Below, piece by piece: positions 37,374-46,531 of a stretch of DNA of 64,000 nucleotides. The DNA comes from Sulfurimonas sp. HSL3-7 (GTDB taxonomy: Bacteria > Campylobacterota > Campylobacteria > Campylobacterales > Sulfurimonadaceae): NCBI RefSeq assembly GCF_039645985.1, contig NZ_CP147919.1, forward strand, positions 2,480,001 through 2,544,000, read 5' to 3'. The position numbers and the translations under genes are program-made. The notes under the pieces are model-generated. The model did no database searches. It saw only the letters and a program-made list of their open reading frames with translations, and was not told the origin of the DNA. Each line of letters begins with the position of its first letter. The first letter of the stretch is position 1.

Positions 37374-37403
37374 TTAGTGCCTCCCTGCATTGAACTTTAG
37401 TTC
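37371..37403 (-). repeat. Dispersed leader element, copy 1 (at the msrA start)
   Basis: CATTTAGTGCCTCCCTGCATT followed by hairpin GAACT-TT-AGTTC (37392-37403). The other copies at 56,971-57,005 and 57,571-57,605 have CATTTAGTGTCGCCCTGCATT and hairpin ACACT-TT-AGTGT. Two base pairs of the hairpin changed on both sides, so pairing is conserved rather than sequence. Confidence 0.6.
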
Positions 37404-37541
37404 TTAGTATGTTTTCCATCATTAACATCCTCTATTTTTAGCGGCAATTATGCGCACTATTGGCTTTAGTACCCCTATCGTTCCAAGATGAAAAAAAATC
37501 GGAAAGATAGTTTAAGAACCCTCTTTTTGTTCTCTCTCTTG

Positions 37542-38435
37542 CTAAACGACTTTCCCTTTCAGAACCCCGTATATCTTTGCCATCAGCGGTGTCGGCAGAC
37601 GTAATTTCTTGCCCTCCCGTACCACGTAACCGCAGAGAGTCTCCAGTTCGGTTTTACGCCCGTGCTGGAAATCAAGATGCATTGAGCTTGAGGCCTCTTC
37701 AGGCAGTACCGAAGCAACACGGAGCGCTTTTTCGACCTCGTCCTGAATATGGATGCCTTTGGCATCGGCGACATCGGCAATCTCTTTTAAAAGGGTGTCC
37801 GCCCAGTTCCTATGCTGTTCGTATACTTTGCGCATACTGGTATCAAAATAGGTGGTGAGTGCCGCAAAGGCACTGATAAAGAGGTATTTTCGCCAGAGCG
37901 CCTCTTCGATCTTCTCCGGCGTTTTATGGCGCAGTCCCGCCTTCTCAAACAAGGCGGCCACTGCCGCCGTCTCAGCAGGATACTCCCTGCTGCCGAAAAT
38001 GGCGGCAAAGACCTTCCCTTTCTTTATAATCACACCATCCGACTCTTTATGCGCCAAAATATGGAGCGCCCCGTGCAACACTTTGGCCTCGACAAGCGAC
38101 GCTATCTTCTCTTTATGCTCAACCCCGTTGGCAAAAGGGACGATAACCGTTGAAGGGGTGATGTTGCCGGAGAGTTCCGCTAAAGCCGACGCAATATCAT
38201 AGCTTTTGACGCAGAGCAGCAGCAGGTCAATATCGCCTACGAGCTCTCCGGCTGACATAACAGCATCGGGATGCGCCGTAAATGAACCTTCGTCTTCCTT
38301 GATCAGCAACCCGTTTTCTCTGATCGCCGCCGCATGATCACCTCTGGCAATGAAGACCACCTCATCATCGAGCGCACATAAGTGTGCTCCGATATAACCG
38401 CCGACGCCGCCGATCCCTGCTACTACTATGCGCAT
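37542..38435 (-). CDS. panE: 2-dehydropantoate 2-reductase (ketopantoate reductase)
   Basis: The 297-residue NADPH-dependent enzyme reduces ketopantoate to pantoate for coenzyme A synthesis. It has the N-terminal Rossmann motif VVAGIGGVGGYIGAHL, LLLCVKSYD, VPFANGVEHKE and the catalytic-domain segments ALWRKYLFISAF (with Lys) and SSMHLDFQHGRKTELETL. Length is normal. It stands alone with a GGCGGAG region before the ATG. Confidence 0.92.
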   Translation of the reverse strand: MRIVVAGIGGVGGYIGAHLCALDDEVVFIARGDHAAAIRENGLLIKEDEGSFTAHPDAVMSAGELVGDIDLLLLCVKSYDIASALAELSGNITPSTVIVPFANGVEHKEKIASLVEAKVLHGALHILAHKESDGVIIKKGKVFAAIFGSREYPAETAAVAALFEKAGLRHKTPEKIEEALWRKYLFISAFAALTTYFDTSMRKVYEQHRNWADTLLKEIADVADAKGIHIQDEVEKALRVASVLPEEASSSMHLDFQHGRKTELETLCGYVVREGKKLRLPTPLMAKIYGVLKGKVV

Positions 38436-38587
38436 ACTCCGCCTTTCTCCACTAAAAAATCACAAATGACGAAAAAAATAAAAAATCTATTGACTTTTAT
38501 CGTCATATGATGTATCATTACTCAAATAATATATATTATAATATCTGCAAATATAAAGTTTGGTGATATTGTAGCATAGGAGTTTCT

Positions 38588-39766
38588 ATGAAGAAAGTAT
38601 TGATTTTAGGCGGCGGTTTTGCAGGTGTCGATGCGGCCGGATACCTCTGCAAAGCCGGTTATGACGTAACATTGGTGAGTGACCGCGACTACTTCTACAT
38701 CTACCCGACCTCCATCTGGATACCGACGCATGAAAGCAAATTTGAAGATGTCTGCGTCGACCTTAAAGCGCTTCAGGCCGCACACGGTTTCAACCTCGTT
38801 GTTGACGGGGTGACCGAGATCGCGGCAAAAGAGAACCGTGTCACACTCCGCTCCGGCAAGGTCCTTGATGACTACGACTACCTTGTCGTCGCCATCGGGG
38901 CGCAGAAGATGAAACACCCGGGCATCGAGAACACCCTCTCGATCTGTGCGGTACCCGAGCAGTCACTGCAGATCCGCGACGCGCTGGACAAGCTGATCGA
39001 AAAGGGGAGCGGTAAGATCGCCTTCGGTTTCGGCGGCAACCCGAAAGACAGCTCTGCGGTCCGGGGCGGACCGGGATTTGAGCTGATGTTCAACGTCCAC
39101 AATATGCTCAAGAAAAAAGGAATCCGCGACAACTATGAGATCTCCTTTTTTGCACCGATGGCAGAACCGGGAGCAAGAATGGGCAAACAGGCCCTTGCCA
39201 TGATGGATATGATGTTTAAAAAACAGAATATCCATAAATATCTCGGCAAAAAGATCAAGCAGTTTGAAGAGAATGGTGTCCGCTTTGAAGATGACAGCAA
39301 GCTCGAATCCGATTTTACGATGTTCATTCCCGCCGGTGCCGGCCATGAGGTCGTCACCGCCTCCGATCTGCCGACCAATGAAGCCGGATTTGTAACGGTC
39401 AACGACTACTGCGAGGTCACTATCGACAATGCCGTCAGCAACGTTTATGCCATCGGCGACACCGCCGCGCTCGAAGGGCCGGACTGGCGTGCCAAACAGG
39501 GACACGTTGCCGAAGTCATGGCCAAAAACGTCGCCTTTAACATTCAGGAACGCGACAAAGGCTCCGATGAACGCAAAGGGTATCAGGAACACCTCAATAT
39601 CCTCTGCGTTATGGACACCGGTGACGGTGCCGGTTTTATCTTCAGAAACGACAAAAAAGCCTTTATGTTCCCGATGCCGATCGTCGGCCACATGATGAAA
39701 AAAGGGTGGGGCTGGTACTGCCGCAACACCAAACTCGGCAAGATCCCAAGACTCCCTGGGATGTGA
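38588..39766 (+). CDS. FAD-dependent oxidoreductase related to sulfide:quinone reductase
   Basis: The 392-residue flavoprotein has FAD motif LILGGGFAGVDAAGYLCKAGYDVTLV and the C-terminal AIGDTAALEGPDWRAKQGHVAEVMAKNVAFNI characteristic of SQR and NDH-2 relatives. Cysteines near 120 (SICAVPEQ) and 345 (ILCVMDTGDG) match two of the three SQR catalytic positions, but the middle one is absent: the segment reads GGNPKDSSAVRGGPGFE. It therefore may not be a canonical SQR. The last residues (WGWYCRNTKLGKIPRLPGM) form a basic amphipathic membrane-binding tail. AGGAG precedes ATG 38588. Confidence 0.78.
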   Translation: MKKVLILGGGFAGVDAAGYLCKAGYDVTLVSDRDYFYIYPTSIWIPTHESKFEDVCVDLKALQAAHGFNLVVDGVTEIAAKENRVTLRSGKVLDDYDYLVVAIGAQKMKHPGIENTLSICAVPEQSLQIRDALDKLIEKGSGKIAFGFGGNPKDSSAVRGGPGFELMFNVHNMLKKKGIRDNYEISFFAPMAEPGARMGKQALAMMDMMFKKQNIHKYLGKKIKQFEENGVRFEDDSKLESDFTMFIPAGAGHEVVTASDLPTNEAGFVTVNDYCEVTIDNAVSNVYAIGDTAALEGPDWRAKQGHVAEVMAKNVAFNIQERDKGSDERKGYQEHLNILCVMDTGDGAGFIFRNDKKAFMFPMPIVGHMMKKGWGWYCRNTKLGKIPRLPGM

Positions 39767-39777
39767 GTTCACGATAA

Positions 39778-39801
39778 GTAAAGCCCATTTCTGGGCTTTA
39801 C
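39778..39801 (+). terminator. Stem-loop after the SQR-like gene
   Basis: GTAAAGCCCA-TTTC-TGGGCTTTAC forms a perfect 10-bp stem 11 nt past the stop codon. There is no T-run afterwards, so it may be a Rho-dependent end or an RNA-stabilising hairpin. Confidence 0.6.
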
Positions 39802-40029
39802 AGCGAACGTGACCAAAGGAAATCCCTTCAGGGGAAACCAGTGTCGATGCACGAAGCACCGACGGCGGCTTAACACAAATAAGAAACCGCAGGTTCTCTC
39901 CTCTCTCGACAATTCCGCCCCTGTAACCACCCCTTTATATAAAATGTAATCCGCTTGTAATCCGGATATGCTAACCTTTCTTTACACTTTAGAAGATCAT
40001 CTCCTAAAGCGAAAACAGAGGAGGCCATC

Positions 40030-40152
40030 ATGCCGTACCAGACTAAACGTCCTGAAAAAAAACGCGAAATCAGTGCACTTGAGAAAGTGATCATGAAAAA
40101 GCTGCAGGGTTCAAAGAAAAACATCTGGATGCTTGAACCGAAACATAGCTAG
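40030..40152 (+). CDS. 40-residue basic protein
   Basis: ATG 40030 has a strong AGAGGAGG ribosome-binding site 6 nt upstream and opens a 40-codon frame rich in lysine and arginine (MPYQTKRPEKKREISALEKV ... KKLQGSKKNIWMLEPKHS). There is no hydrophobic segment. The family is not recognised; a nucleic-acid-binding or ribosome-associated role would fit the charge but is speculation. It lies in a 580-nt stretch otherwise free of genes. Confidence 0.6.
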   Translation: MPYQTKRPEKKREISALEKVIMKKLQGSKKNIWMLEPKHS

Positions 40153-40346
40153 TGCTGTAAACCCATTGACACAAGAGCCAAGAGAAGCGCTCTTTATCTT
40201 CTGACGCAAAAACCCCCATTTAAATCTGACGTTAAAATAAACTAATTTTCATATTTAAACCGCCATTTAACTTCAGCTTATTATAATTATAAAAACCATC
40301 GCATTTACTCCATCAATGTGGTGCCATAACTAAAGGCAGTACCCTC

Positions 40347-40739
40347 ATGACACAAATACAGTTCAAAGACGAATATCCGATTTTCACAATGACTCTGGCA
40401 AAAAACGAAACTTCCGTAAAGACACTGAGTAACATTCTTGAGCAGTTGCGATCAAACATAGAGGCGCATCCGGTAGCGACCTATATCGGTCTTTTTAATC
40501 ATTATGAGCACACCTCCGGCCTGGAGAGCGGTGAAGTCTCGCCGGAGATCATCGATGCGCAGAACATCCTCTTCTGCTTCGGCAAAGAGCTCCTTGTACC
40601 GGAGGTACTGGCCGTCAGACCCCGTTCTATCGGTATTGCGGAGCGCAAAAATGATTTTGTGATCTCTTTTTTAAAAGCGCCTAATCCGGCGGCAAACGAG
40701 GCGATGACAACATGGACCGAGTCCTTACGCGATCAATAG
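40347..40739 (+). CDS. Conserved protein of unknown function
   Basis: The 130-residue soluble protein has no signal or membrane segment. Notable stretches are YIGLFNHYEHTS, NILFCFGKELLVPEVLAVRPRSIGIAE and a C-terminal FLKAPNPAANEAMTTWTESL. The sequence looks well structured (alternating strands and helices) and resembles a family I have seen in sulfur-oxidising Campylobacterota, but I cannot name it with confidence. It may have a role with haem or nucleotides; nothing in the context supports a specific one. Confidence 0.7.
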   Translation: MTQIQFKDEYPIFTMTLAKNETSVKTLSNILEQLRSNIEAHPVATYIGLFNHYEHTSGLESGEVSPEIIDAQNILFCFGKELLVPEVLAVRPRSIGIAERKNDFVISFLKAPNPAANEAMTTWTESLRDQ

Positions 40740-40829
40740 GCTTTATGCGTTCCGTTGTACTGCTGGGCGTTCTGATCGGCGGGTTCAGCGACCTGCTGCA
40801 TCAATTTTCCCGTTAACACAGCGGCCTGG

Positions 40830-41816
40830 CTACAGAGAGTAGATATAGGAGAAGATGATACTGCCGACACTGTGGCTGCTGTCTTCGGTCTTAAACTCCT
40901 TGCTGTTGTAGGTACCGATATAGTCGATATTGTAATTTTTGTATCGTCCTGAAAAACCGAAACTGCCAAAACCTTTCAGGAAATTCTTTTCTACGGAGTG
41001 ACTTTCCCTGAAGCTGTTTCCATCGAGAAAGATATCTCTTGCCACCACGGAGCCTCCTGCAGAGAAAGATAGACTAAAGCTCCAGGGCTCGAAAGGCGTG
41101 AAGAGACATCGCCTGCGAACAGGTATCCCGTTCTCGCTGGCACCGTTGATCGCACTGGAACCGAAATCTTCAGGGACATTCCATCCAAAACGCAGCAGGA
41201 CGCCGGCATTCGCTTTGATGGCGACGTTGCCGAGCTCACCCCCGAGATAGGGAACAACACTCGACTCAATACCCCAGAGAGGTTCAGGCACATATCGCCA
41301 TTTATGCTGATAATTGAGCTGTATTCCCGCTTCGTTTTTCAATTGATTGTCCCAACCCTGCGGTATTTCCGAACCAATCAGCTTGTGTATGAAATGCTGC
41401 AGCTCTTCCATGCCCGAAGCGGGGCCGACGACTCCCGCCTGTATCATCAGTGAGTCCAGATCTGTTTCGGAACTCTGGTGCAGCCCCATCTCGAAGTAGA
41501 GCCATCCGGCGTAGGGGCGATCATCTTCGATCAGCTCTTTCTGTAACAGGTCATCAGGTGTAAAGATCTTCTGTGTCAGCGAAAAAGAGATGAAATCTAC
41601 TCTGTCCGACCCCTCTAAAAAAGGGATCTTAAGCCACTCCTCGTCTGCATCGGGACGGTACATCAAAATAGAGAGACGGGACCCGTCCGTATAGTCGCTG
41701 TCGGTCCCAAAAAAAACATCATTTTCAAAATAGAAATTGATGCGTTCAGCTTCCCACTCCCCCTCTTCTGCAGCAGCAATGTTTATAATAAAAAAAAAGA
41801 GAAAAAGATATTTCAT
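40830..41816 (-). CDS. Lipid A deacylase LpxR family outer-membrane protein
   Basis: The 328-residue protein has a signal peptide (MKYLFLFFFIINIAAAE) and the DUF2219/LpxR start: INFYFENDVFFGTDSDYTDGSRLSI. RPYAGWLYFEMG and QGWDNQLKNEAGIQLNYQHKW match the family. LpxR removes the 3'-acyloxyacyl chain of lipid A in the outer membrane and so alters immune recognition or membrane properties. The barrel ends SIIFSYIYSL. ATG 41816 is chosen over the upstream start because it begins the signal peptide. Confidence 0.88.
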   Translation of the reverse strand: MKYLFLFFFIINIAAAEEGEWEAERINFYFENDVFFGTDSDYTDGSRLSILMYRPDADEEWLKIPFLEGSDRVDFISFSLTQKIFTPDDLLQKELIEDDRPYAGWLYFEMGLHQSSETDLDSLMIQAGVVGPASGMEELQHFIHKLIGSEIPQGWDNQLKNEAGIQLNYQHKWRYVPEPLWGIESSVVPYLGGELGNVAIKANAGVLLRFGWNVPEDFGSSAINGASENGIPVRRRCLFTPFEPWSFSLSFSAGGSVVARDIFLDGNSFRESHSVEKNFLKGFGSFGFSGRYKNYNIDYIGTYNSKEFKTEDSSHSVGSIIFSYIYSL

Positions 41817-42044
41817 GACCTGTCTTTTAATAATTCGAAAGTCCGTACTTGAGTCTATCATAAATAGGAACGATTTGCTAGACGCTGTATCAGTTGCATC
41901 CGCTTAAAAAAAACATACAAACAGATATTAGATCCGCTCCTCACCCCCTTTTATGCTCGCATCTGTTAAAATTAAATAACATTTTTGACATGTTCTTTTG
42001 GCAAGAGTATCTCAAAAATGTCATGAATTATCGGAAAGAGCACT

Positions 42045-45000
42045 ATGTCAGTAAAAGAACAGATATTAGAAACAATTAAAAAACGTCCGCTGATCATCGA
42101 TGGCGCAATGGGCACCCAGCTTCAGGCCAAAGAAGATCAGATCTCTCAAGACGCCTGGGAAGGGAACGAAGGGTGTAATGAACTGCTAAACGTTACAGCA
42201 CCTGAAGTTTTGGAGAGCATTTTCAGCGCTTATCTGACGGCAGGCGCCGATCTCATCACGACCAACACCTTTGGGGCCTTTCCCTGGGTCCTCGACGAGT
42301 ATCAGATCGGTGAACGCTCTTATGAACTTTCCAAAGCGGGGGCTGCTATTGTCCGCAAGATGTGCGATCGCTTCAGCACCCCCGAACAGCCGCGTTATGT
42401 TCTGGGTTCCATTGGCCCCGGTACAAAGCTCCCTTCACTCGGCCACATCCACTACGACGAGATGCTTGCAGGCTACACCGTCTGTGCCGAAGGGCTGATC
42501 GACGGCGGCGTTGACGTTTTTCTGCTCGAGACCTGCCAGGACCCGCTCCAGATCAAAGCGGCACTTCACGCCTGTGAAGCAGCTAACAAGAACCGCGGTA
42601 CCCGTATACCTGTGATGGTCTCTGTCACCATCGAACTTGCCGGTACGATGCTTATCGGTACCGATGCCCAGACGATAGCCGCCATTTTGGAGCCTTTCGA
42701 CATCCTCTCGCTCGGTTTTAACTGCGGGACCGGACCGGAACAGGTGCTCAAACATGTCAAGACCCTTTCCGAGGTGTGGGGCAAACCGATCTCGGTTCAT
42801 GCCAATGCCGGACTGCCGCAAAACCGCGGCGGTTACAGCTACTATCCGATGGGGCCTGATGAGTTCGCCGACCGTCAGGAGGCTTTCTTGGCTTATGACG
42901 GCGTCTCATTTCTGGGCGGCTGCTGCGGAACAACGCCGCAGCACATCCGTGCCCTCACCAACCGTGTCGGCACCATCACGCCTAAACCGGCCTCCGGATC
43001 ACAGCCTACCGCATTGGCTTCGCTCTTCGGCACGACACCGCTGGTGCAGGACCCGGCCCCGCTGCTTATCGGTGAACGCTCCAATGCGACCGGTTCCAAA
43101 GCCTTCAGGGAATTACTTTTGGCCGAGGATTACGAGGGTACCCTCAGCGTTGCCCAGCAGCAGGTCCGCGCAGGGGCGCATGCCATCGACCTCTCTGTCG
43201 GTTTTGCCGGCCGTGACGAGACCAAGGACATGAATGCCGTTGGCGCGCTTTACGCGCAGAAGATACCCCTGCCGCTAATGGTCGACTCGACGCAGGTGAC
43301 GGGGATCGAAACGGCGCTGAAACTCATCGGCGGCAAACCCATAATCAACTCGGTCAACCTTGAAGACGGCATTGAAAAGTTTGACACCATCTGTCAGCTT
43401 GCCAAAAAATACGGGACATCACTTGTCTGTCTCACCATCGATGAAGTTGGGATGGCAAAGACGGCAGAGCGCAAACTCGAGGTCGCGGAGCGCATCTATG
43501 AACTGGCTACGCAGAAGCACGGGCTGAACCCCGAGGATCTTGTCTTCGACCTTTTGACCTTTACGGTCGGTTCGGGCGATGAAGAGTACCGTGATGCGGC
43601 TGTTCAGACCATCGATGCTATCCGCGAACTGACCCGCCGCCACCCCGAAGTCGGGACGACGCTCGGCCTCTCCAACATCTCTTTCGGTCTTGACAAGGAT
43701 GCCCGCCCCTACCTGAACACAGTCTTTTTGAACCACTGTCTAGATGCGGGACTAAGTACCGTTATCATCAACGTCAAACACATCATTCCAAGCAACAAGA
43801 TCAGCGAAGAGGAGCTGGAGGTCTGTAACAACCTTCTTTTTGACAAGAAACCAAACGGCGAAGCGCTCTTTGAGTTTATCGACTACTTCAGCAAAAATGT
43901 CAAAGCCAGCAGCGAACAAGTCGATGAAGCCTATCTTGCGATGAGCGACGAGGAGAAGATCGCCAAACTGCTGATGGACGGGGACAAAGAGCGTATGATC
44001 CCGCTGGTCGAAGAGGCACGCCACCGCATCAGACCCGAAGTGATCGTCAACGAGATACTGATCGATGCGATGAAAGTGGTCGGCGAGCTCTTCGGTGCCG
44101 GCGAGATGCAGCTGCCTTTCGTCCTGCAGAGCGCCGAGACGATGAAAAAAACCGTCGACCATCTCAACCCCTATCTGCCAAAAGTGGACAAAACGGTCGA
44201 TACGACACTGGTACTGGGGACGGTCAAAGGCGATGTCCACGACGTCGGAAAGAACCTGGTTGACATCATTCTCTCCAACAACGGCTATAAGGTAATCAAC
44301 CTCGGTATCAAGGTGCCGCTTGAGGATTTCATCGAGACGTTAAAAACGGCCAATGCCCAGGCTATCGGTATGAGCGGTCTTTTGGTCAAATCGACACAGG
44401 TGATGAAAGAGAATTTGGACGCCATGAAAGCAGCAGGCATCACCACCCCGATTCTGCTTGGCGGAGCAGCGCTGACACGCAGCTTTATCGACGATTTCTG
44501 CCGTCCGGCATATGACGGTCCTATCTTCTACTGCAAAGACGCCTTTGACGGTGTCACGGCAATGAGCCGCATTGAAGCGGGGAACTTTGACACCGATCTG
44601 CACGGCGAAGGCAAAGCGAAAAAAGCAAAGAAAGCGAAAAAAGAGGTGATTATTCCCCCTTTTGAAGAGCTCCAGATGCCAGATCGGGATGTACGTGTAC
44701 CGACACCTCCTTTTTGGGGACGCCGAGTCATCTCCCTCACAGAAGCGCAGTTGGTGATGGCCTTCGAGTGGATCAACCACCGCATGCTCTTCAGACAGCG
44801 ATGGGGCTATAACGGCAAAGGGATGACCAAAGAGGCGATGCAGAAACAGGTTGACGATGTACTCTGGCCGGCATTCGACCGTCTCAAAGCACAGTTTCTT
44901 GATGAAAAACTCTTCGAGCCGACTATCATCTACGGTTACTGGCCGGTACGTTCCGACGACACGACCCTGCTTGTCTTTGATGAATCCGAAGGGTGGAATA

Positions 45001-45536
45001 ACCCGGATGAAGTCAACCGAGAACCGCTTGAGCATGTCATAGGACGGGCCGAGCAGCAGTTTACCTTCCCTCGACAGGGCAAAGAGCCGCACCGTGCGCT
45101 CTCCGATTTTTTCCACAGCGACCGTCATGACGTACTGGCTATGACCTGTGTCAGTGCCGGTGCCAGACTGAGCGAGTATGAACGTACCCTGTATGATGCC
45201 GGCGAGTTCACCGAGTACTACATGGTGCACGGTCTTGGAGTCGAACTGGCTGAAGCCCTGGCTGAGATCGTCCATAAACAGATACGACTCGACCTGAACA
45301 TCACCGAAAACGAAGGTTCTAAACTTTCAGACGTACAGATGAGCAAGTACCAGGGCGCACGTTATTCATTCGGCTATGCCGCCTGTCCGGACCTTGAGCT
45401 GAACCGTCCCCTTTTCGATCTTTTGAAGCCGGAAGAGTTCGGAATAGAGTTATCGGAAACATTCCAGATCCACCCCGAACAGTCTACCTCGGCTCTGGTC
45501 GTCTACCACCCCGAAGCAACGTACTATAACGTCTGA
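42045..45536 (+). CDS. metH: Cobalamin-dependent methionine synthase
   Basis: The 1163-residue MetH has four modules. They are homocysteine binding (1-310, zinc cysteines in LGFNCG and GGCCGTTPQH), methyltetrahydrofolate binding (about 330-600, LLIGERSNATGSKAFR, NSVNLEDG), cobalamin binding (about 620-870, with the axial-ligand motif DVHDVGKN and the SGLLVKST and GGAAL loops), and the SAM reactivation domain (about 900-1163). A lysine-rich linker GKAKKAKKAKKE (about 863) joins the last two. It methylates homocysteine to methionine. GAAAGAG precedes the ATG. Confidence 0.97.
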   Translation: MSVKEQILETIKKRPLIIDGAMGTQLQAKEDQISQDAWEGNEGCNELLNVTAPEVLESIFSAYLTAGADLITTNTFGAFPWVLDEYQIGERSYELSKAGAAIVRKMCDRFSTPEQPRYVLGSIGPGTKLPSLGHIHYDEMLAGYTVCAEGLIDGGVDVFLLETCQDPLQIKAALHACEAANKNRGTRIPVMVSVTIELAGTMLIGTDAQTIAAILEPFDILSLGFNCGTGPEQVLKHVKTLSEVWGKPISVHANAGLPQNRGGYSYYPMGPDEFADRQEAFLAYDGVSFLGGCCGTTPQHIRALTNRVGTITPKPASGSQPTALASLFGTTPLVQDPAPLLIGERSNATGSKAFRELLLAEDYEGTLSVAQQQVRAGAHAIDLSVGFAGRDETKDMNAVGALYAQKIPLPLMVDSTQVTGIETALKLIGGKPIINSVNLEDGIEKFDTICQLAKKYGTSLVCLTIDEVGMAKTAERKLEVAERIYELATQKHGLNPEDLVFDLLTFTVGSGDEEYRDAAVQTIDAIRELTRRHPEVGTTLGLSNISFGLDKDARPYLNTVFLNHCLDAGLSTVIINVKHIIPSNKISEEELEVCNNLLFDKKPNGEALFEFIDYFSKNVKASSEQVDEAYLAMSDEEKIAKLLMDGDKERMIPLVEEARHRIRPEVIVNEILIDAMKVVGELFGAGEMQLPFVLQSAETMKKTVDHLNPYLPKVDKTVDTTLVLGTVKGDVHDVGKNLVDIILSNNGYKVINLGIKVPLEDFIETLKTANAQAIGMSGLLVKSTQVMKENLDAMKAAGITTPILLGGAALTRSFIDDFCRPAYDGPIFYCKDAFDGVTAMSRIEAGNFDTDLHGEGKAKKAKKAKKEVIIPPFEELQMPDRDVRVPTPPFWGRRVISLTEAQLVMAFEWINHRMLFRQRWGYNGKGMTKEAMQKQVDDVLWPAFDRLKAQFLDEKLFEPTIIYGYWPVRSDDTTLLVFDESEGWNNPDEVNREPLEHVIGRAEQQFTFPRQGKEPHRALSDFFHSDRHDVLAMTCVSAGARLSEYERTLYDAGEFTEYYMVHGLGVELAEALAEIVHKQIRLDLNITENEGSKLSDVQMSKYQGARYSFGYAACPDLELNRPLFDLLKPEEFGIELSETFQIHPEQSTSALVVYHPEATYYNV

Positions 45537-45564
45537 CGGAACGGTTTTTATCGATATCACTTTA

Positions 45565-45600
45565 GCCATAAAAGCGTGCGTTCAGCACCCTTTTAATGGC
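45565..45600 (+). terminator. Long hairpin downstream of metH
   Basis: GCCATAAAAGCGTGC pairs with GCACCCTTTTAATGGC around a 5-nt loop, with one bulge and one mismatch. It lies 28 nt past the metH stop codon. It is not followed by a T-run, so it is terminator-like only. Confidence 0.5.
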
Positions 45601-45606
45601 ATATCG

Positions 45607-45660
45607 TTCCAGATCCACACCGAACAGTCTACCTCGGCTCTGGTCTTCTGCCATCCCGAA
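45607..45660 (+). repeat. Relic duplicate of the metH 3' end
   Basis: These 54 bases match metH 45462-45515 at 50 positions, without gaps. The copy begins 71 nt after the metH stop codon. It does not encode a continuing protein of its own. It shows that the 3' end of metH was once duplicated and then lost most of the second copy. Confidence 0.85.
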
Positions 45661-45702
45661 AGGACCTGCCAGAGCCAGACGGTTTCAGCAGCATGATGCA
45701 TA

Positions 45703-46182
45703 CTAGTCTGTGATTCTAAGCAGCTGACCGTATTTTCTTTTTTCTATATTGTAGTTGTGTACTCTATCCAAGCGCAATACGACCCGGTAGTGATCGTCAT
45801 GTGCACCCATTTCGAGTTTCACAAATGGTCTGATGTCGAGTTCTTTTCGTTTTGAGGGAAAGTCTGACGGGGATCTAAAGTCGATGACGATACTTGGAGG
45901 CGTTGCAATTGAAAAGTGCTTGATGATGTCGTCTTTGGTCTCTATGTAAGCACTGTTCTCTCTGAAGACAAAGCGCGCTTTGGCATAATTGACCACCGTT
46001 TTCTTATTCGATATGCGCTGAGGATGGATCGTTGGCACTGCCCTCTTCTCTTTTTCTGGCGCTGGCACCGTATCGTGTTGAGTGGCTGCCTCTGCCGGTG
46101 TGACCTCGGCTGGGACGAAAGGATTCTCCCGCGCTCCAAGTAGAATCGGCAATAGCAAAAGAGATAAAAAAAGTAGACGCAT
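45703..46182 (-). CDS. AMIN-domain exported protein
   Basis: The 159-residue protein has a signal peptide (MRLLFLSLLLLPILLG), a proline- and charge-rich linker (about 20-60), and a C-terminal AMIN domain (about 70-158): ENSAYIETKDDIIKHFSIATPPSIVIDF and YRVVLRLD. AMIN domains localise periplasmic proteins to peptidoglycan or the division site. It follows the FtsB-like gene with a 24-nt gap, so both probably act in cell-wall or division functions. Confidence 0.85.
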   Translation of the reverse strand: MRLLFLSLLLLPILLGARENPFVPAEVTPAEAATQHDTVPAPEKEKRAVPTIHPQRISNKKTVVNYAKARFVFRENSAYIETKDDIIKHFSIATPPSIVIDFRSPSDFPSKRKELDIRPFVKLEMGAHDDHYRVVLRLDRVHNYNIEKRKYGQLLRITD

Positions 46183-46206
46183 CAGAATCCTTTCTGCTTA
46201 TTATAC

Positions 46207-46512
46207 CTACTTATCCGGTTCCAGCTCTTTGAGTTCGAAATACTCTTTTTGCAAAGCTGCATTTTGTGACTTATAGCTGTTTATCTCATGCTGTAGATAA
46301 TCTTCATACTCTTCGAGCTGCAGCAGTACCTCTAGCGAGTTATCACCAAAAAGCAATATACCAAGATAGATCGCCAATACGATGATAATAATAAGTGCGG
46401 TTAAGAACTTGGGAAGAGAGAGTCCGAGATAACGCTCGGTAACTCCCTCTGAAGGAGTAATGTAGAGCTCTTCATTATGTTCTGATTCTTGTAAAGCACC
46501 TGTTTCAGACAT
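46207..46512 (-). CDS. FtsB/DivIC-like septum protein
   Basis: The 101-residue protein has a cytoplasmic N-terminus, one membrane helix (ALIIIIVLAIYLGILLF, about 38-55) and a periplasmic coiled coil (LLQLEEYEDYLQHEINSYKSQNAALQKEYFEL). This is the FtsB/FtsL/DivIC arrangement of bitopic divisome proteins, and its position just downstream of eno is classic for ftsB. The N-terminus is longer than in E. coli FtsB, so the name is tentative. It ends 24 nt before the AMIN gene. Confidence 0.75.
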   Translation of the reverse strand: MSETGALQESEHNEELYITPSEGVTERYLGLSLPKFLTALIIIIVLAIYLGILLFGDNSLEVLLQLEEYEDYLQHEINSYKSQNAALQKEYFELKELEPDK

Positions 46513-46531
46513 AGTTCAAAGCCTGTGTCTA

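Noticed and set aside
40745-40816. A 23-codon hydrophobic frame after the 130-residue protein gene
   Set aside because: No ribosome-binding site; it could be chance. Listed only for completeness.
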